Source: Gammaproteobacteria bacterium
GTDB lineage: Bacteria > Pseudomonadota > Gammaproteobacteria > SZUA-140
Assembly (NCBI GenBank): GCA_003230195.1
Contig: QIHH01000193.1
Coordinates: forward strand, 417-5,586
DNA: 5,170 nucleotides
Direction: 5' to 3'
Shown: piece by piece, positions 1-5,170 of the stretch
Numbering within the stretch: position 1 is the stretch's first letter
Layout: each line of letters starts with the position of its first letter
Notes under the pieces: generated by a model
Seen by the model: the letters and a program-made list of their open reading frames with translations, nothing else
Database searches by the model: none
What the model was told of the DNA's origin: nothing
Program-made: the position numbers and the translations under genes

Positions 1-1
1 C

Positions 2-952
2 ATTCGTGATAACGTCTATGGCACGGTCGAGGATGATGCCGTTCGCCGTGACTTTACTATTAATGCGCTCTATTACAACATTAAAGACTTTTCGGTGGTT
101 GATTACGCTGGCGGTGTGGAAGATCTTGAGGCGGGTATGTTACGCCTGATTGGCGATCCAGAAGTACGTTATCGTGAAGACGCAGTACGCATGTTACGCG
201 CGGTACGATTTGCGGCGAAGCTTGGCTTTCGCATTCACCCGGACGCTGAGGCACCGATTTTTGAGCTGGGTCATCTGTTGAGAGATATCGCTGCCGCACG
301 TCTTTTTGAAGAGGTCTTGAAGCTCTTTATGGGCGGTAGTGCAGTGCAAACCTATGAATTGCTCTGCCACTATAATTTACTGCAATACCTTTTCCCGCAG
401 ACAGCAGATATTTTGGAGAATGATCAGAATGGTTATTTTCACGCGCTGATTCTGCGCGCGATGGAAAACACTGATATTCGTATTGCGGCGGGTAAGCCAG
501 TTACCCCTGCCTTTTTATATGCGGTGCTGATGTGGATGCCGATGCAGCGCCGAGCAAAAGAACTGCGACGTGAAGGGATGACGGAAGTGCAATCGATCTG
601 CGAAGCTGGTGGTGAGGTGTTGGCGGAGCAGAGTCGTCACGTTGTGTTTCCCAAACGTTTTAGTCTGCAGACTCGAGAGATATGGCAATTACAGCCGCGC
701 CTTAAACGAACCTCAGGTAAAGGGCCGTTGCGTTTGTTAGAACACCCGCGTTTTCGCGCCTCGTATGATTTTTTGTTACTGCGCGCTGAAGCGGGTGAGC
801 GGCATCAGGAACTGTGTGACTGGTGGACTGAATTTCAGATAGAAAACCCGGATGTAATCGCACAGGCGGCAAGGCATGCGGTGCCCAATAAACGTGCGCG
901 CCGTCGCCCACGTAAAAAATCACCTGCTGGTGGTTCGGGTGAGCCTGCGTAA
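2..952 (+). CDS. pcnB: Poly(A) polymerase I, 3' part (5' end outside window)
   Basis: PcnB adds 3' poly(A) tails to RNA and so marks mRNAs and small RNAs for decay in the cytoplasm. Reading from position 2, 316 residues are present against about 465 in E. coli, so the N-terminal catalytic part with the GG...RD and DxD metal site is missing from the window. Visible here are the RRDFTIN motif (partial residues 15-21), the nucleotide-binding helix EDAVRMLRAVRF (59-70), the ARLFEE segment of the neck domain, a C-terminal body containing IWQLQ and LLEHPRFRASYDFL, and a strongly basic tail (KRARRRPRKK) that is usual in this family and likely binds RNA. This tail and the RRDFTIN context separate it from the related CCA-adding enzyme. 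The family usually has Pro where this motif has Ala (residue 61). The gene is followed closely by folK, as in E. coli. The reading frame is open with no frameshift. Confidence 0.96.
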   Translation: MRDNVYGTVEDDAVRRDFTINALYYNIKDFSVVDYAGGVEDLEAGMLRLIGDPEVRYREDAVRMLRAVRFAAKLGFRIHPDAEAPIFELGHLLRDIAAARLFEEVLKLFMGGSAVQTYELLCHYNLLQYLFPQTADILENDQNGYFHALILRAMENTDIRIAAGKPVTPAFLYAVLMWMPMQRRAKELRREGMTEVQSICEAGGEVLAEQSRHVVFPKRFSLQTREIWQLQPRLKRTSGKGPLRLLEHPRFRASYDFLLLRAEAGERHQELCDWWTEFQIENPDVIAQAARHAVPNKRARRRPRKKSPAGGSGEPA

Positions 953-979
953 AGTGGGCAGATTGGTGGCGTTGAGTTG

Positions 980-1537
980 ATGGCCGTGCAAGGTGTTGAG
1001 GTGTGGGTAGGCCTCGGAAGTAATTTAGATGCTCCTGAGCAGCAGCTTGAATTGGCGCTAGCCCTATTACAGCCGTTGGCGCTGGATGACTCGTTGCAGT
1101 GCTCTTCTTTTTATCTTAGTAAGGCGCTGCTGACAGATAGTGCTCATGACGAGAATGGCCAGCAGCCTGACTATGTGAATGCAGTGGCGAGGATGCGCAC
1201 GATACTCGCGCCGCATGACCTATTACAGCAGTTGCAGGCGATAGAGACACGACAGGGGCGTGTGCGTGATGAACAGACGCTGCGCTGGTCAGCCCGCACG
1301 CTTGATCTTGATATTTTACTTTATGGCGATGAGCAGATTGATACACCCACATTAACAGTGCCGCATTCCGCTATTCACTCGCGTGAATTTGTGCTTTATC
1401 CAATGTACGAGCTTTCTCCGACGTTAATGATTCCGCGGCTCGGTGAATTGGCACGTCTGGTCAAGCGCTGCCCGATGCGTGGCATGAGATTACTGAACGA
1501 TGATCGTGGAGAGAGTGGTGTTGAGAACGCCCCCTGA
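980..1537 (+). CDS. folK: 2-amino-4-hydroxy-6-hydroxymethyldihydropteridine pyrophosphokinase (HPPK)
   Basis: HPPK transfers diphosphate from ATP to 6-hydroxymethyl-dihydropterin, the step before dihydropteroate synthase in folate synthesis. The product is 185 residues, against about 159 in E. coli. It shows the N-terminal VGLGSNL (residues 10-16), SSFY (42-45), QPDYVNAV (62-69), GRVR (93-96) and the signature RWSARTLDLDIL (102-113), whose D109 and D111 match the two Mg-binding aspartates. VPH and the REFVLYPMYEL segment follow. The loop between SSFY and QPDY is about 7 residues longer than in E. coli, and there is a C-terminal extension of about 20 residues. Ser104 replaces the usual Gly of the RWGPR segment. 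I chose ATG 980 over TTG 977 because a weak GGTGG (965-969) is suitably spaced, while the TTG adds only one residue. The gene lies 27 bases after pcnB and overlaps the next gene, so co-transcription is likely. Confidence 0.95.
   Translation: MAVQGVEVWVGLGSNLDAPEQQLELALALLQPLALDDSLQCSSFYLSKALLTDSAHDENGQQPDYVNAVARMRTILAPHDLLQQLQAIETRQGRVRDEQTLRWSARTLDLDILLYGDEQIDTPTLTVPHSAIHSREFVLYPMYELSPTLMIPRLGELARLVKRCPMRGMRLLNDDRGESGVENAP
1508..1513 (+). promoter_or_regulatory. Ribosome binding site of the deoxynucleoside kinase gene, inside folK
   Basis: GGAGAG lies inside the folK coding end, 4 bases before GTG 1518 and 7 before TTG 1521. It is the best Shine-Dalgarno match near this gene and argues against the upstream ATG 1500, which has none. 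Confidence 0.6.
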
Positions 1538-2168
1538 TTATATTGTTGTTGAAGGGCCTATCGGCGTTGGTAAAACCAGCCTAGCAAAAAAACTAGCCTC
1601 TACTTTTAATACTGAGTTGCTATTGGAAGGCGCAGATCAAAACCCATTTCTTGAACGCTTTTACCAAAATCCGAAAAGCGCGGCACTACAGACCCAGCTC
1701 TTTTTTCTATTTCAGCGGGTTCGACAAATGGAAGAGCTACGCCAGAGGGATATCTTTCGTGAAGTGCGCGTGGCGGATTTTCTTATTGAAAAAGATCGTC
1801 TTTTTGCGCAGATTACCCTTGATGATGACGAGCTGCGCCTCTATGACCAGATCTATAGTCAAATGGTACTGGATGCGCCAAGTCCTGATTTAGTGATCTA
1901 TCTGCAAGCGCCAATTGAGGTGTTGATGGCACGTATTCTTAAACGCGGTCTGCCGCAAGAGCGCTTGATCCAGTCTGACTACCTTAAAAAAGTGGTGGAA
2001 TCTTATGCGCGTCTGTTTCACTATTACAGTGCATCACCGTTATTGATTGTGAACGCAGCTGAGTTTGATCCAGTGGTGAATGAACAGGACTATGAGGCCC
2101 TGTTAGAGCGGATCTATACCATAAGCAGTGGCCGCCACTATTTTAATCCGTTACCTTTGAAGTTCTAA
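1518..2168 (+). CDS. Deoxynucleoside kinase (dNK family)
   Basis: This protein of about 216 residues belongs to the deoxynucleoside kinase family (dCK/dGK/dAK-like), which phosphorylates deoxynucleosides to 5'-monophosphates for salvage in the cytoplasm. Visible are a P-loop GPIGVGKT (residues 13-20 from GTG 1518), the substrate-site stretch EGADQNPFLERFY (37-49) with a candidate catalytic Glu37, QTQLFFLFQR (58-67), VADFLIEKDRLFA (85-97), PDLVIYLQAP, and an Arg-rich lid region RILKRGLPQE followed by YLKKVVESYARLFHYY. The substrate (dA, dG, dC or dT) cannot be told from the sequence. The ERS/DRS motif of characterised members is replaced by DFL. The start is uncertain. ATG 1500 is in frame but has no ribosome site. 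GTG 1518 and TTG 1521 follow GGAGAG (1508-1513) and place the P-loop close to the N-terminus, so I prefer them. The gene overlaps folK by about 20 bases, which implies coupled translation. Confidence 0.88.
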   Translation: MLRTPPDYIVVEGPIGVGKTSLAKKLASTFNTELLLEGADQNPFLERFYQNPKSAALQTQLFFLFQRVRQMEELRQRDIFREVRVADFLIEKDRLFAQITLDDDELRLYDQIYSQMVLDAPSPDLVIYLQAPIEVLMARILKRGLPQERLIQSDYLKKVVESYARLFHYYSASPLLIVNAAEFDPVVNEQDYEALLERIYTISSGRHYFNPLPLKF

Positions 2169-2192
2169 AATGCCTTGATTTAAAGGCTAAAC

Positions 2193-2198
2193 GAGGAA
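2193..2198 (+). promoter_or_regulatory. Ribosome binding site of panB
   Basis: GAGGAA lies 7 bases before ATG 2206. It is the clearest Shine-Dalgarno sequence in the window and fixes the panB start. Confidence 0.75.
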
Positions 2199-2205
2199 TC
2201 TCATT

Positions 2206-3003
2206 ATGCCAGCTATTACCCTTTCTACTTTGCGCGCGATGAAAAAACGAGGTGAAAAATTTGCGACATTAACGGCTTACGACGCGAGTTTTTCATCGCT
2301 TATTGAATCTGCTGGTGTTGAAGCAATTCTGGTCGGTGATTCACTTGGCATGGTGGTTCAGGGGAATTCAACTACCGTGCCGGTGACCATTGATGAAACG
2401 ATCTATCACAGCCGCTGTGTACGACAGGGTAGTTGCAATACACTGTTGATTGTTGATATGCCGTTTATGTCTGATGCGACGCCCGAACTTGCGCTTGTTA
2501 ATGCGGCGCGTTTGATGAAAGAGGGCGGTGCGCAAGTGGTGAAGCTCGAAGGCGGCGCGGTGATTGCGGATATCGTGCGTCTACTGAGTGAGCGTGGCAT
2601 CCCGGTTTGTGGCCATTTGGGTCTCCTGCCTCAATCGATTAACAAATTGGGTAGTTATCGAGTGCAAGGGCGTGATGAGGTTTCCGCAAAACGCCTTATT
2701 GAAGATGCATTGTTGCTTGAGTCTGCGGGTGCAGAGCTTTTAGTATTGGAATGTGTGCCTGCCATCCTCGCTAAAGAGGTTAGTAAACAGCTAACGATTC
2801 CTGTGATTGGTATTGGTGCGGGTGCTGATTGTGATAGTCAGGTGTTGGTGCTTTATGACTTGCTAGGGATCACACCGGGTAAGCGCCCGAGTTTTTCAAA
2901 AAACTTTTTAGCAGGTGCCGAGTCGGTTGAGGGTGCGATTGCGGAGTATGCAAGGCAGGTGAAGTCGGGTGAGTTTCCTGCTGCTGAGCAGATCATTGCT
3001 TAA
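2206..3003 (+). CDS. panB: 3-methyl-2-oxobutanoate hydroxymethyltransferase
   Basis: PanB transfers a hydroxymethyl group from 5,10-methylene-tetrahydrofolate to alpha-ketoisovalerate to give ketopantoate, the first committed step to pantothenate. It is 265 residues (E. coli 264), a TIM-barrel enzyme that acts in the cytoplasm. Matches to the family run end to end: TAYDASF (23-29), LVGDSLGMVVQG (42-53), VDMPFM (83-88), VKLEGG (112-117), VCGHLGLLPQS (134-144), GSYRVQGR (149-156), LVLECVP (179-185) and IPVIGIGAG. The metal ligands correspond to D45, D84 and E115, and the likely catalytic glutamate to E182. The start is supported by a strong GAGGAA site 7 bases upstream. The gene is 37 bases after the kinase gene and 15 before panC, so it is probably part of one transcript with them. 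Nothing is odd or missing in the protein. Confidence 0.98.
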   Translation: MPAITLSTLRAMKKRGEKFATLTAYDASFSSLIESAGVEAILVGDSLGMVVQGNSTTVPVTIDETIYHSRCVRQGSCNTLLIVDMPFMSDATPELALVNAARLMKEGGAQVVKLEGGAVIADIVRLLSERGIPVCGHLGLLPQSINKLGSYRVQGRDEVSAKRLIEDALLLESAGAELLVLECVPAILAKEVSKQLTIPVIGIGAGADCDSQVLVLYDLLGITPGKRPSFSKNFLAGAESVEGAIAEYARQVKSGEFPAAEQIIA

Positions 3004-3007
3004 TCCT

Positions 3008-3014
3008 GGATGGG
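3008..3014 (+). promoter_or_regulatory. Likely ribosome binding site of panC
   Basis: GGATGGG precedes ATG 3019 by 4 bases, with its GGA core 8 bases away. ATG 3010 lies inside this element and has no Shine-Dalgarno of its own, which favours the downstream start. Confidence 0.45.
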
Positions 3015-3018
3015 TCTG

Positions 3019-3870
3019 ATGCTGCGTTTTAATAGGATCAATGATACTCGTCAGCAGTTGCATACATGGCGCATGGCAGGTGAACGAATTGTTTTTATAC
3101 CGACGATGGGGAACCTGCATCAGGGCCATCTGCGATTGATTGAGCATGCGCGTCAACATGGAGAACGTGTTGTCGTCAGTATCTTTGTTAACCCAATGCA
3201 GTTTAATGATCAGGATGATTTTGCTGCCTATCCCAATACATTGGAGCAAGATTTAGCGAAGTTGAAAACCGAAGGTGTTGACGCGTTGTTTTTACCATCG
3301 GTTGAGGTGGTTTACCCTGCTGGGTATCAAAAAAATAGCGAAGTGGTGGTGCCTGGGTTGTCAGATATTCTGTGTGGTGCCTGTCGACCGGATCACTTTA
3401 TTGGTGTTGCTACTGTGGTGGCAAAGCTTTTTAATATTGTTCAGGCCGATGTAGCGGTGTTTGGTGAGAAGGATTTTCAGCAGTTGATGGTGATTCGGCG
3501 GATGGTGAATGAACTCTGTTTTCCAGTTGAAATAATGGGTGTGCCGACTGAGCGAGAAAGTGATGGGCTGGCGATGAGTTCCCGTAATGGTTATTTGAGT
3601 GCTGAAGAGCGACAGCAGGCTCCATCACTATATAAGGCGTTGGTACAAGCGAAATCGCAACTGGAAAATGGTGACGAAAGTATCTCAGAGATTGAGGTGC
3701 AGGCACAGCAGGTGTTACAAATAGCAGGTTTCAGGCCTGAATATTTTAGTGTGCGCAACGCTCAAGATCTCGCCTTCGCAGAGGCTAATACTCAAGATCT
3801 GGTTATTGTTGCCGCTGCGTGGTTAGGAAAAGCACGCTTGATTGACAATATTCGCTTGAATTTGGGGTAG
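3019..3870 (+). CDS. panC: Pantothenate synthetase (pantoate-beta-alanine ligase)
   Basis: PanC joins pantoate and beta-alanine using ATP, through a pantoyl-adenylate, to make pantothenate. From ATG 3019 it is 283 residues, the same length as E. coli PanC, and the motif PTMGNLHQGH falls at the same position (28-37). That is why I prefer this start to ATG 3010, which would add three residues (MGL). The HIGH-like ATP site is at 34-37, the pantoate-binding Gln61 lies in FVNPMQF, GEKDFQQL (149-156) holds Gln155, and the KMSKS-like MSSRNGYL starts at 186. The C-terminal domain ends in VAAAWLGKARLIDN, which is typical. The gene follows panB by 15 bases and precedes panD, as expected for a pantothenate operon. 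The protein appears complete and likely active. Confidence 0.97.
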   Translation: MLRFNRINDTRQQLHTWRMAGERIVFIPTMGNLHQGHLRLIEHARQHGERVVVSIFVNPMQFNDQDDFAAYPNTLEQDLAKLKTEGVDALFLPSVEVVYPAGYQKNSEVVVPGLSDILCGACRPDHFIGVATVVAKLFNIVQADVAVFGEKDFQQLMVIRRMVNELCFPVEIMGVPTERESDGLAMSSRNGYLSAEERQQAPSLYKALVQAKSQLENGDESISEIEVQAQQVLQIAGFRPEYFSVRNAQDLAFAEANTQDLVIVAAAWLGKARLIDNIRLNLG

Positions 3871-3886
3871 TTAGCACCGATTTCTA

Positions 3887-3895
3887 TGTTAAAAT
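3887..3895 (+). promoter_or_regulatory. Candidate extended -10 promoter for panD
   Basis: TGTTAAAAT fits the extended -10 form TGnTATAAT with one mismatch, in an AT-rich stretch just after the panC stop. The -35 position is poor (GTAGTT at 17 bases), as is tolerated by extended -10 promoters. Transcription would start near 3902 and leave a leader of about 78 bases before panD. It would add to read-through from the upstream genes. Prediction only. Confidence 0.45.
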
Positions 3896-3908
3896 ATGCG
3901 TCAACTCC

Positions 3909-3933
3909 GTTATCGGTCTGTTTTTCCGATGAC
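3909..3933 (+). other. Predicted RNA hairpin in the panD leader
   Basis: GTTATCGG (3909-3916) can pair with CCGATGAC (3926-3933) through 8 pairs, one of them U-G, around a 9-base loop rich in T. No T-run follows the stem, so it is not a standard intrinsic terminator. It may be an mRNA-stabilising or regulatory structure. Confidence 0.4.
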
Positions 3934-3943
3934 TGACTTTAGC

Positions 3944-3959
3944 AAGACAGGCCTGTTTT
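3944..3959 (+). other. Near-palindrome upstream of the panD ribosome site
   Basis: AAGACAGGCCTGTTTT is symmetric except for one G-U pair and has the perfect core ACAGGCCTGT (3947-3956). As RNA it could form a 6-pair stem with a GGCC loop ending in U residues. It lies 4 bases upstream of GAGGATAAG (3963-3971), the likely panD translation initiation region. It could be a weak terminator, an operator or a translation control stem. The sequence does not decide. Confidence 0.35.
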
Positions 3960-3979
3960 AGTGAGGATAAGTTAGAGCA

Positions 3980-4360
3980 ATGCAGCAAACGATGTTAAAT
4001 GCAAAACTTCATCGCGCCTGCGTCACGCACGCAGAGCTTGAGTATGAAGGTTCCTGTGCAATAGACAGTGATCTGTTGGATCGTGCTGGTATCCGTGAAT
4101 ACGAACAGATCCAGATCTATAACATCGATAACGGTGAGCGCTTTGTCACCTATGCGATTCGTGCCGATGCCGGCTCTAAAATCATCTCTGTGAATGGTGC
4201 GGCAGCACACAAAGCGGAGCCTGGTCACCGTGTGATTATCTGTTCTTATGTTTCGCTGAGTCAGCAAGAACTGGTTAACTTTAAACCAACGCTGGTTTAT
4301 TGTGATGAAGAAAATAACGTGACTCATTGCCGCAACAGTATTCCACCACAGGTTGCCTGA
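3980..4360 (+). CDS. panD: Aspartate 1-decarboxylase proenzyme
   Basis: PanD decarboxylates aspartate to beta-alanine, the second substrate of PanC. It is made as an inactive pro-protein that cleaves itself at Gly24-Ser25, giving a pyruvoyl group on the new N-terminus. The 126 residues equal the E. coli length. Seen here are Lys9 in KLHR, Tyr22, the cleavage sequence YEGSCAID (22-29), Arg54 and Tyr58 in the ERFVTY segment (53-58), and SVNGAAAH, all matching catalytic or processing residues of the family. The start at ATG 3980 puts the cleavage site at exactly 24/25. ATG 3992 would shorten it by four residues. No PanM/PanZ maturation factor is visible in this window, and it is not expected outside enterics. 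It has its own promoter candidate about 85 bases upstream, after the panC stop. Confidence 0.98.
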   Translation: MQQTMLNAKLHRACVTHAELEYEGSCAIDSDLLDRAGIREYEQIQIYNIDNGERFVTYAIRADAGSKIISVNGAAAHKAEPGHRVIICSYVSLSQQELVNFKPTLVYCDEENNVTHCRNSIPPQVA

Positions 4361-4372
4361 GCGTTAACTGCT

Positions 4373-4395
4373 CATCTCTTAATTAGAGTTGTTTT
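4373..4395 (+). terminator. Weak intrinsic terminator candidate after panD
   Basis: CATCTCT and AGAGTTG can pair (CTCT with AGAG and CA with TG, one T-T mismatch between) around a TAATT loop, followed directly by TTTT (4392-4395). It starts 12 bases after the panD stop, where the operon would be expected to end. The stem is short and AT-rich, so it would be inefficient. Confidence 0.35.
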
Positions 4396-4420
4396 CCTTC
4401 TAAAGGTGGTGCGTTAGGAT

Positions 4421-4430
4421 TAGCGCGCTA
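4421..4430. repeat. 10-bp perfect palindrome
   Basis: TAGCGCGCTA equals its own reverse complement and sits alone in the non-coding spacer between panD and yjgA. It could be a protein-binding half-site pair or chance. No gene shares it within the window. Confidence 0.4.
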
Positions 4431-4479
4431 GTCGAGTAAGACAAACCTGCTAGCCTACTTGAAAATTCCTGCCTTATGC

Positions 4480-4514
4480 TTGATTTGGTGGTTGATTTAT
4501 AGTTGATATATCAA
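4480..4514. repeat. Three TTGAT direct repeats plus a 12-bp palindrome upstream of yjgA
   Basis: TTGATTT occurs at 4480-4486 and 4492-4498, and TTGATAT at 4503-4509. Spacings are 12 and 11 bases, close to one helical turn. The last copy forms the perfect palindrome TTGATATATCAA (4503-4514) with an inverted ATCAA. The layout resembles an operator array next to the yjgA promoter candidate. The half-site spacing of 2 is not the FNR arrangement (TTGAT-N4-ATCAA). Confidence 0.45.
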
Positions 4515-4531
4515 TTGCTTACAGTTTTAAC
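4503..4531 (+). promoter_or_regulatory. Candidate sigma-70 promoter for yjgA
   Basis: TTGATA (4503-4508, five of six to TTGACA), a 17-base spacer and TTTAAC (4526-4531, four of six to TATAAT) would start transcription near 4538, about 15 bases before ATG 4554. The -35 element overlaps the 12-bp palindrome, so a bound repressor could block it. Prediction only. Confidence 0.4.
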
Positions 4532-4553
4532 TTAATTTCTATTCTGGTTGTTT

Positions 4554-5144
4554 ATGGCTAAAAAGAAGCGTGGTTTTGATATTGAAGCTTTCCTCGATGA
4601 AGAAGAGGGCGAACAGCTTGCTGCTGATGATGAGTTTGAGGGAGAGGAGAAAAGTCGTTCCCAGCTCAAGCGTGAGCAGCAAGGGCGGCGTGACCTTGGT
4701 GAGGAATTAGTTGCGTTGAGTGAGGCGCGGCTTGCCAAACTGCCATTGAGTGAAGAGACGCTTGATGCGGTACGCGATGGGCAACGTTTTACGCGTCGCG
4801 CACTGCAGCGTCAACTGACCCGTATTGCGGCGTTGATTACAGAATATGATGACGAGAAGGTTATCCGTAAGGGGTTGGAAAACCTCTACCAACCACACCG
4901 CGATGAGGTGCGTCGGCACCATGAGGCGGAGCAGTGGCGTGATGGTTTGATCGCCAGTGATCATGCGGTGATGGAGGCCGTCGTGACGCGTTTTCCTGAG
5001 GTGGACCGGCAGCGTCTGCGTCAGTTGGCACGTAATGCCAATAAAGAGAGTGAGCGGCAGAAGCCCCCGAAGGCCGCTCGTCAGCTCTATCTCTATCTGC
5101 ATGAATTAATTAAAAAAACAAGTAAATTCGATAATTTAAAATAG
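4554..5144 (+). CDS. darP: Dual-action ribosomal maturation protein DarP (YjgA family)
   Basis: DarP, formerly YjgA (DUF615 family), binds late 50S precursors in the cytoplasm and helps mature the large ribosomal subunit, including its peptidyl transferase region. The 196 residues compare with 183 in E. coli. The N-terminus is acidic and probably flexible (Asp/Glu-rich, residues 9-32). A charged helical region follows, with QLKREQQGRRDLGEELV (37-53) and LAKLPL. The conserved C-terminal part has VDRQRLRQLARNANKE (from 150) and KPPKAARQLYLYL (from 170). ATG 4554 is chosen over TTG 4548. No clear Shine-Dalgarno precedes either. The last 10 or so residues, KKTSKFDNLK, are AT-rich in coding and start at a run of seven A (5112-5118). 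This tail is not part of the family as I know it. Placement after panD differs from E. coli, where the neighbour is pmbA/tldE. Confidence 0.93.
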   Translation: MAKKKRGFDIEAFLDEEEGEQLAADDEFEGEEKSRSQLKREQQGRRDLGEELVALSEARLAKLPLSEETLDAVRDGQRFTRRALQRQLTRIAALITEYDDEKVIRKGLENLYQPHRDEVRRHHEAEQWRDGLIASDHAVMEAVVTRFPEVDRQRLRQLARNANKESERQKPPKAARQLYLYLHELIKKTSKFDNLK

Positions 5145-5170
5145 TTATTTAATTTCAGCAGTGTCCGGTT

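Noticed and set aside
2172..2187. Short hairpin GCCTT/AAGGC between the kinase gene and panB, considered as a terminator
   Set aside because: Only five pairs, and it is followed by TAAACGAGG with no T-run. The 37-base spacing and strong panB ribosome site fit read-through better.
3761..3800. Exact 10-base direct repeat CTCAAGATCT at 3761-3770 and 3791-3800 inside panC
   Set aside because: The two copies are ten codons apart in frame, but the protein has the same length as E. coli PanC across this region, so there is no sign of a duplication. It encodes two QDL triplets and is probably chance.
3842..3847. Perfect -35 hexamer TTGACA near the end of panC
   Set aside because: No acceptable -10 lies 16-18 bases downstream (GGGTAG at 17), so I prefer the extended -10 at 3887-3895.
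3995..4327. Long open frame on the minus strand opposite panD, and similar ones opposite panC and yjgA
   Set aside because: They lie wholly within well-recognised genes on the plus strand, have no ribosome site or recognisable motif, and are expected from codon usage.
4400..4470. Possible tRNA or tRNA-like relic in the panD-yjgA spacer
   Set aside because: There is no acceptor pairing, no GGTTCRA-type T arm and no anticodon arm in a cloverleaf order.
4503..4514. TTGATATATCAA as an FNR/CRP-type site
   Set aside because: The FNR consensus has four bases between TTGAT and ATCAA. Here there are two, so the half-sites would be out of register.

Overview
The window looks like an ordinary chromosomal stretch from a gammaproteobacterium of roughly balanced base composition. 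All six genes lie on the plus strand. The proteins align readily with the E. coli versions as I remember them: PcnB, FolK, PanB, PanC, PanD and YjgA/DarP. Two features argue against a close Escherichia relative: a deoxynucleoside kinase sits between folK and panB, and yjgA directly follows panD. I cannot name the genus from the sequence alone.

Layout. Positions 2-952 hold the 3' part of pcnB (poly(A) polymerase I), whose 5' end lies outside the window. After 27 bases comes folK (980-1537), which overlaps a dNK-family kinase gene (about 1518-2168). After a 37-base gap come panB (2206-3003) and panC (3019-3870, 15 bases later). A 108-109 base spacer with a good extended -10 promoter candidate and two possible hairpins leads to panD (3980-4360). 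A 193-base spacer follows, with a weak terminator candidate, two perfect palindromes, a three-copy TTGAT repeat and a promoter candidate. It leads to yjgA/darP (4554-5144). The last 26 bases hold nothing I can identify.

How the genes fit together. PanB, PanC and PanD carry out the steps from ketoisovalerate and aspartate to pantothenate, the precursor of coenzyme A, except for ketopantoate reduction (PanE or IlvC, not present here). FolK makes the pterin diphosphate used for folate, and PanB consumes the folate cofactor 5,10-methylene-tetrahydrofolate. The kinase salvages deoxynucleosides and could relate to the same one-carbon pool through thymidylate synthesis, but that link is inference. 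PcnB and DarP act on RNA decay and 50S ribosome maturation and bracket the vitamin genes.

I found no mobile element, CRISPR array, RNA gene, toxin-antitoxin pair or defence system, and no convincing undescribed system. The points worth a second look are the kinase subfamily in the operon, the structured panC-panD leader, the repeat and palindrome cluster upstream of yjgA, and a homopolymer that may have altered the yjgA C-terminus.
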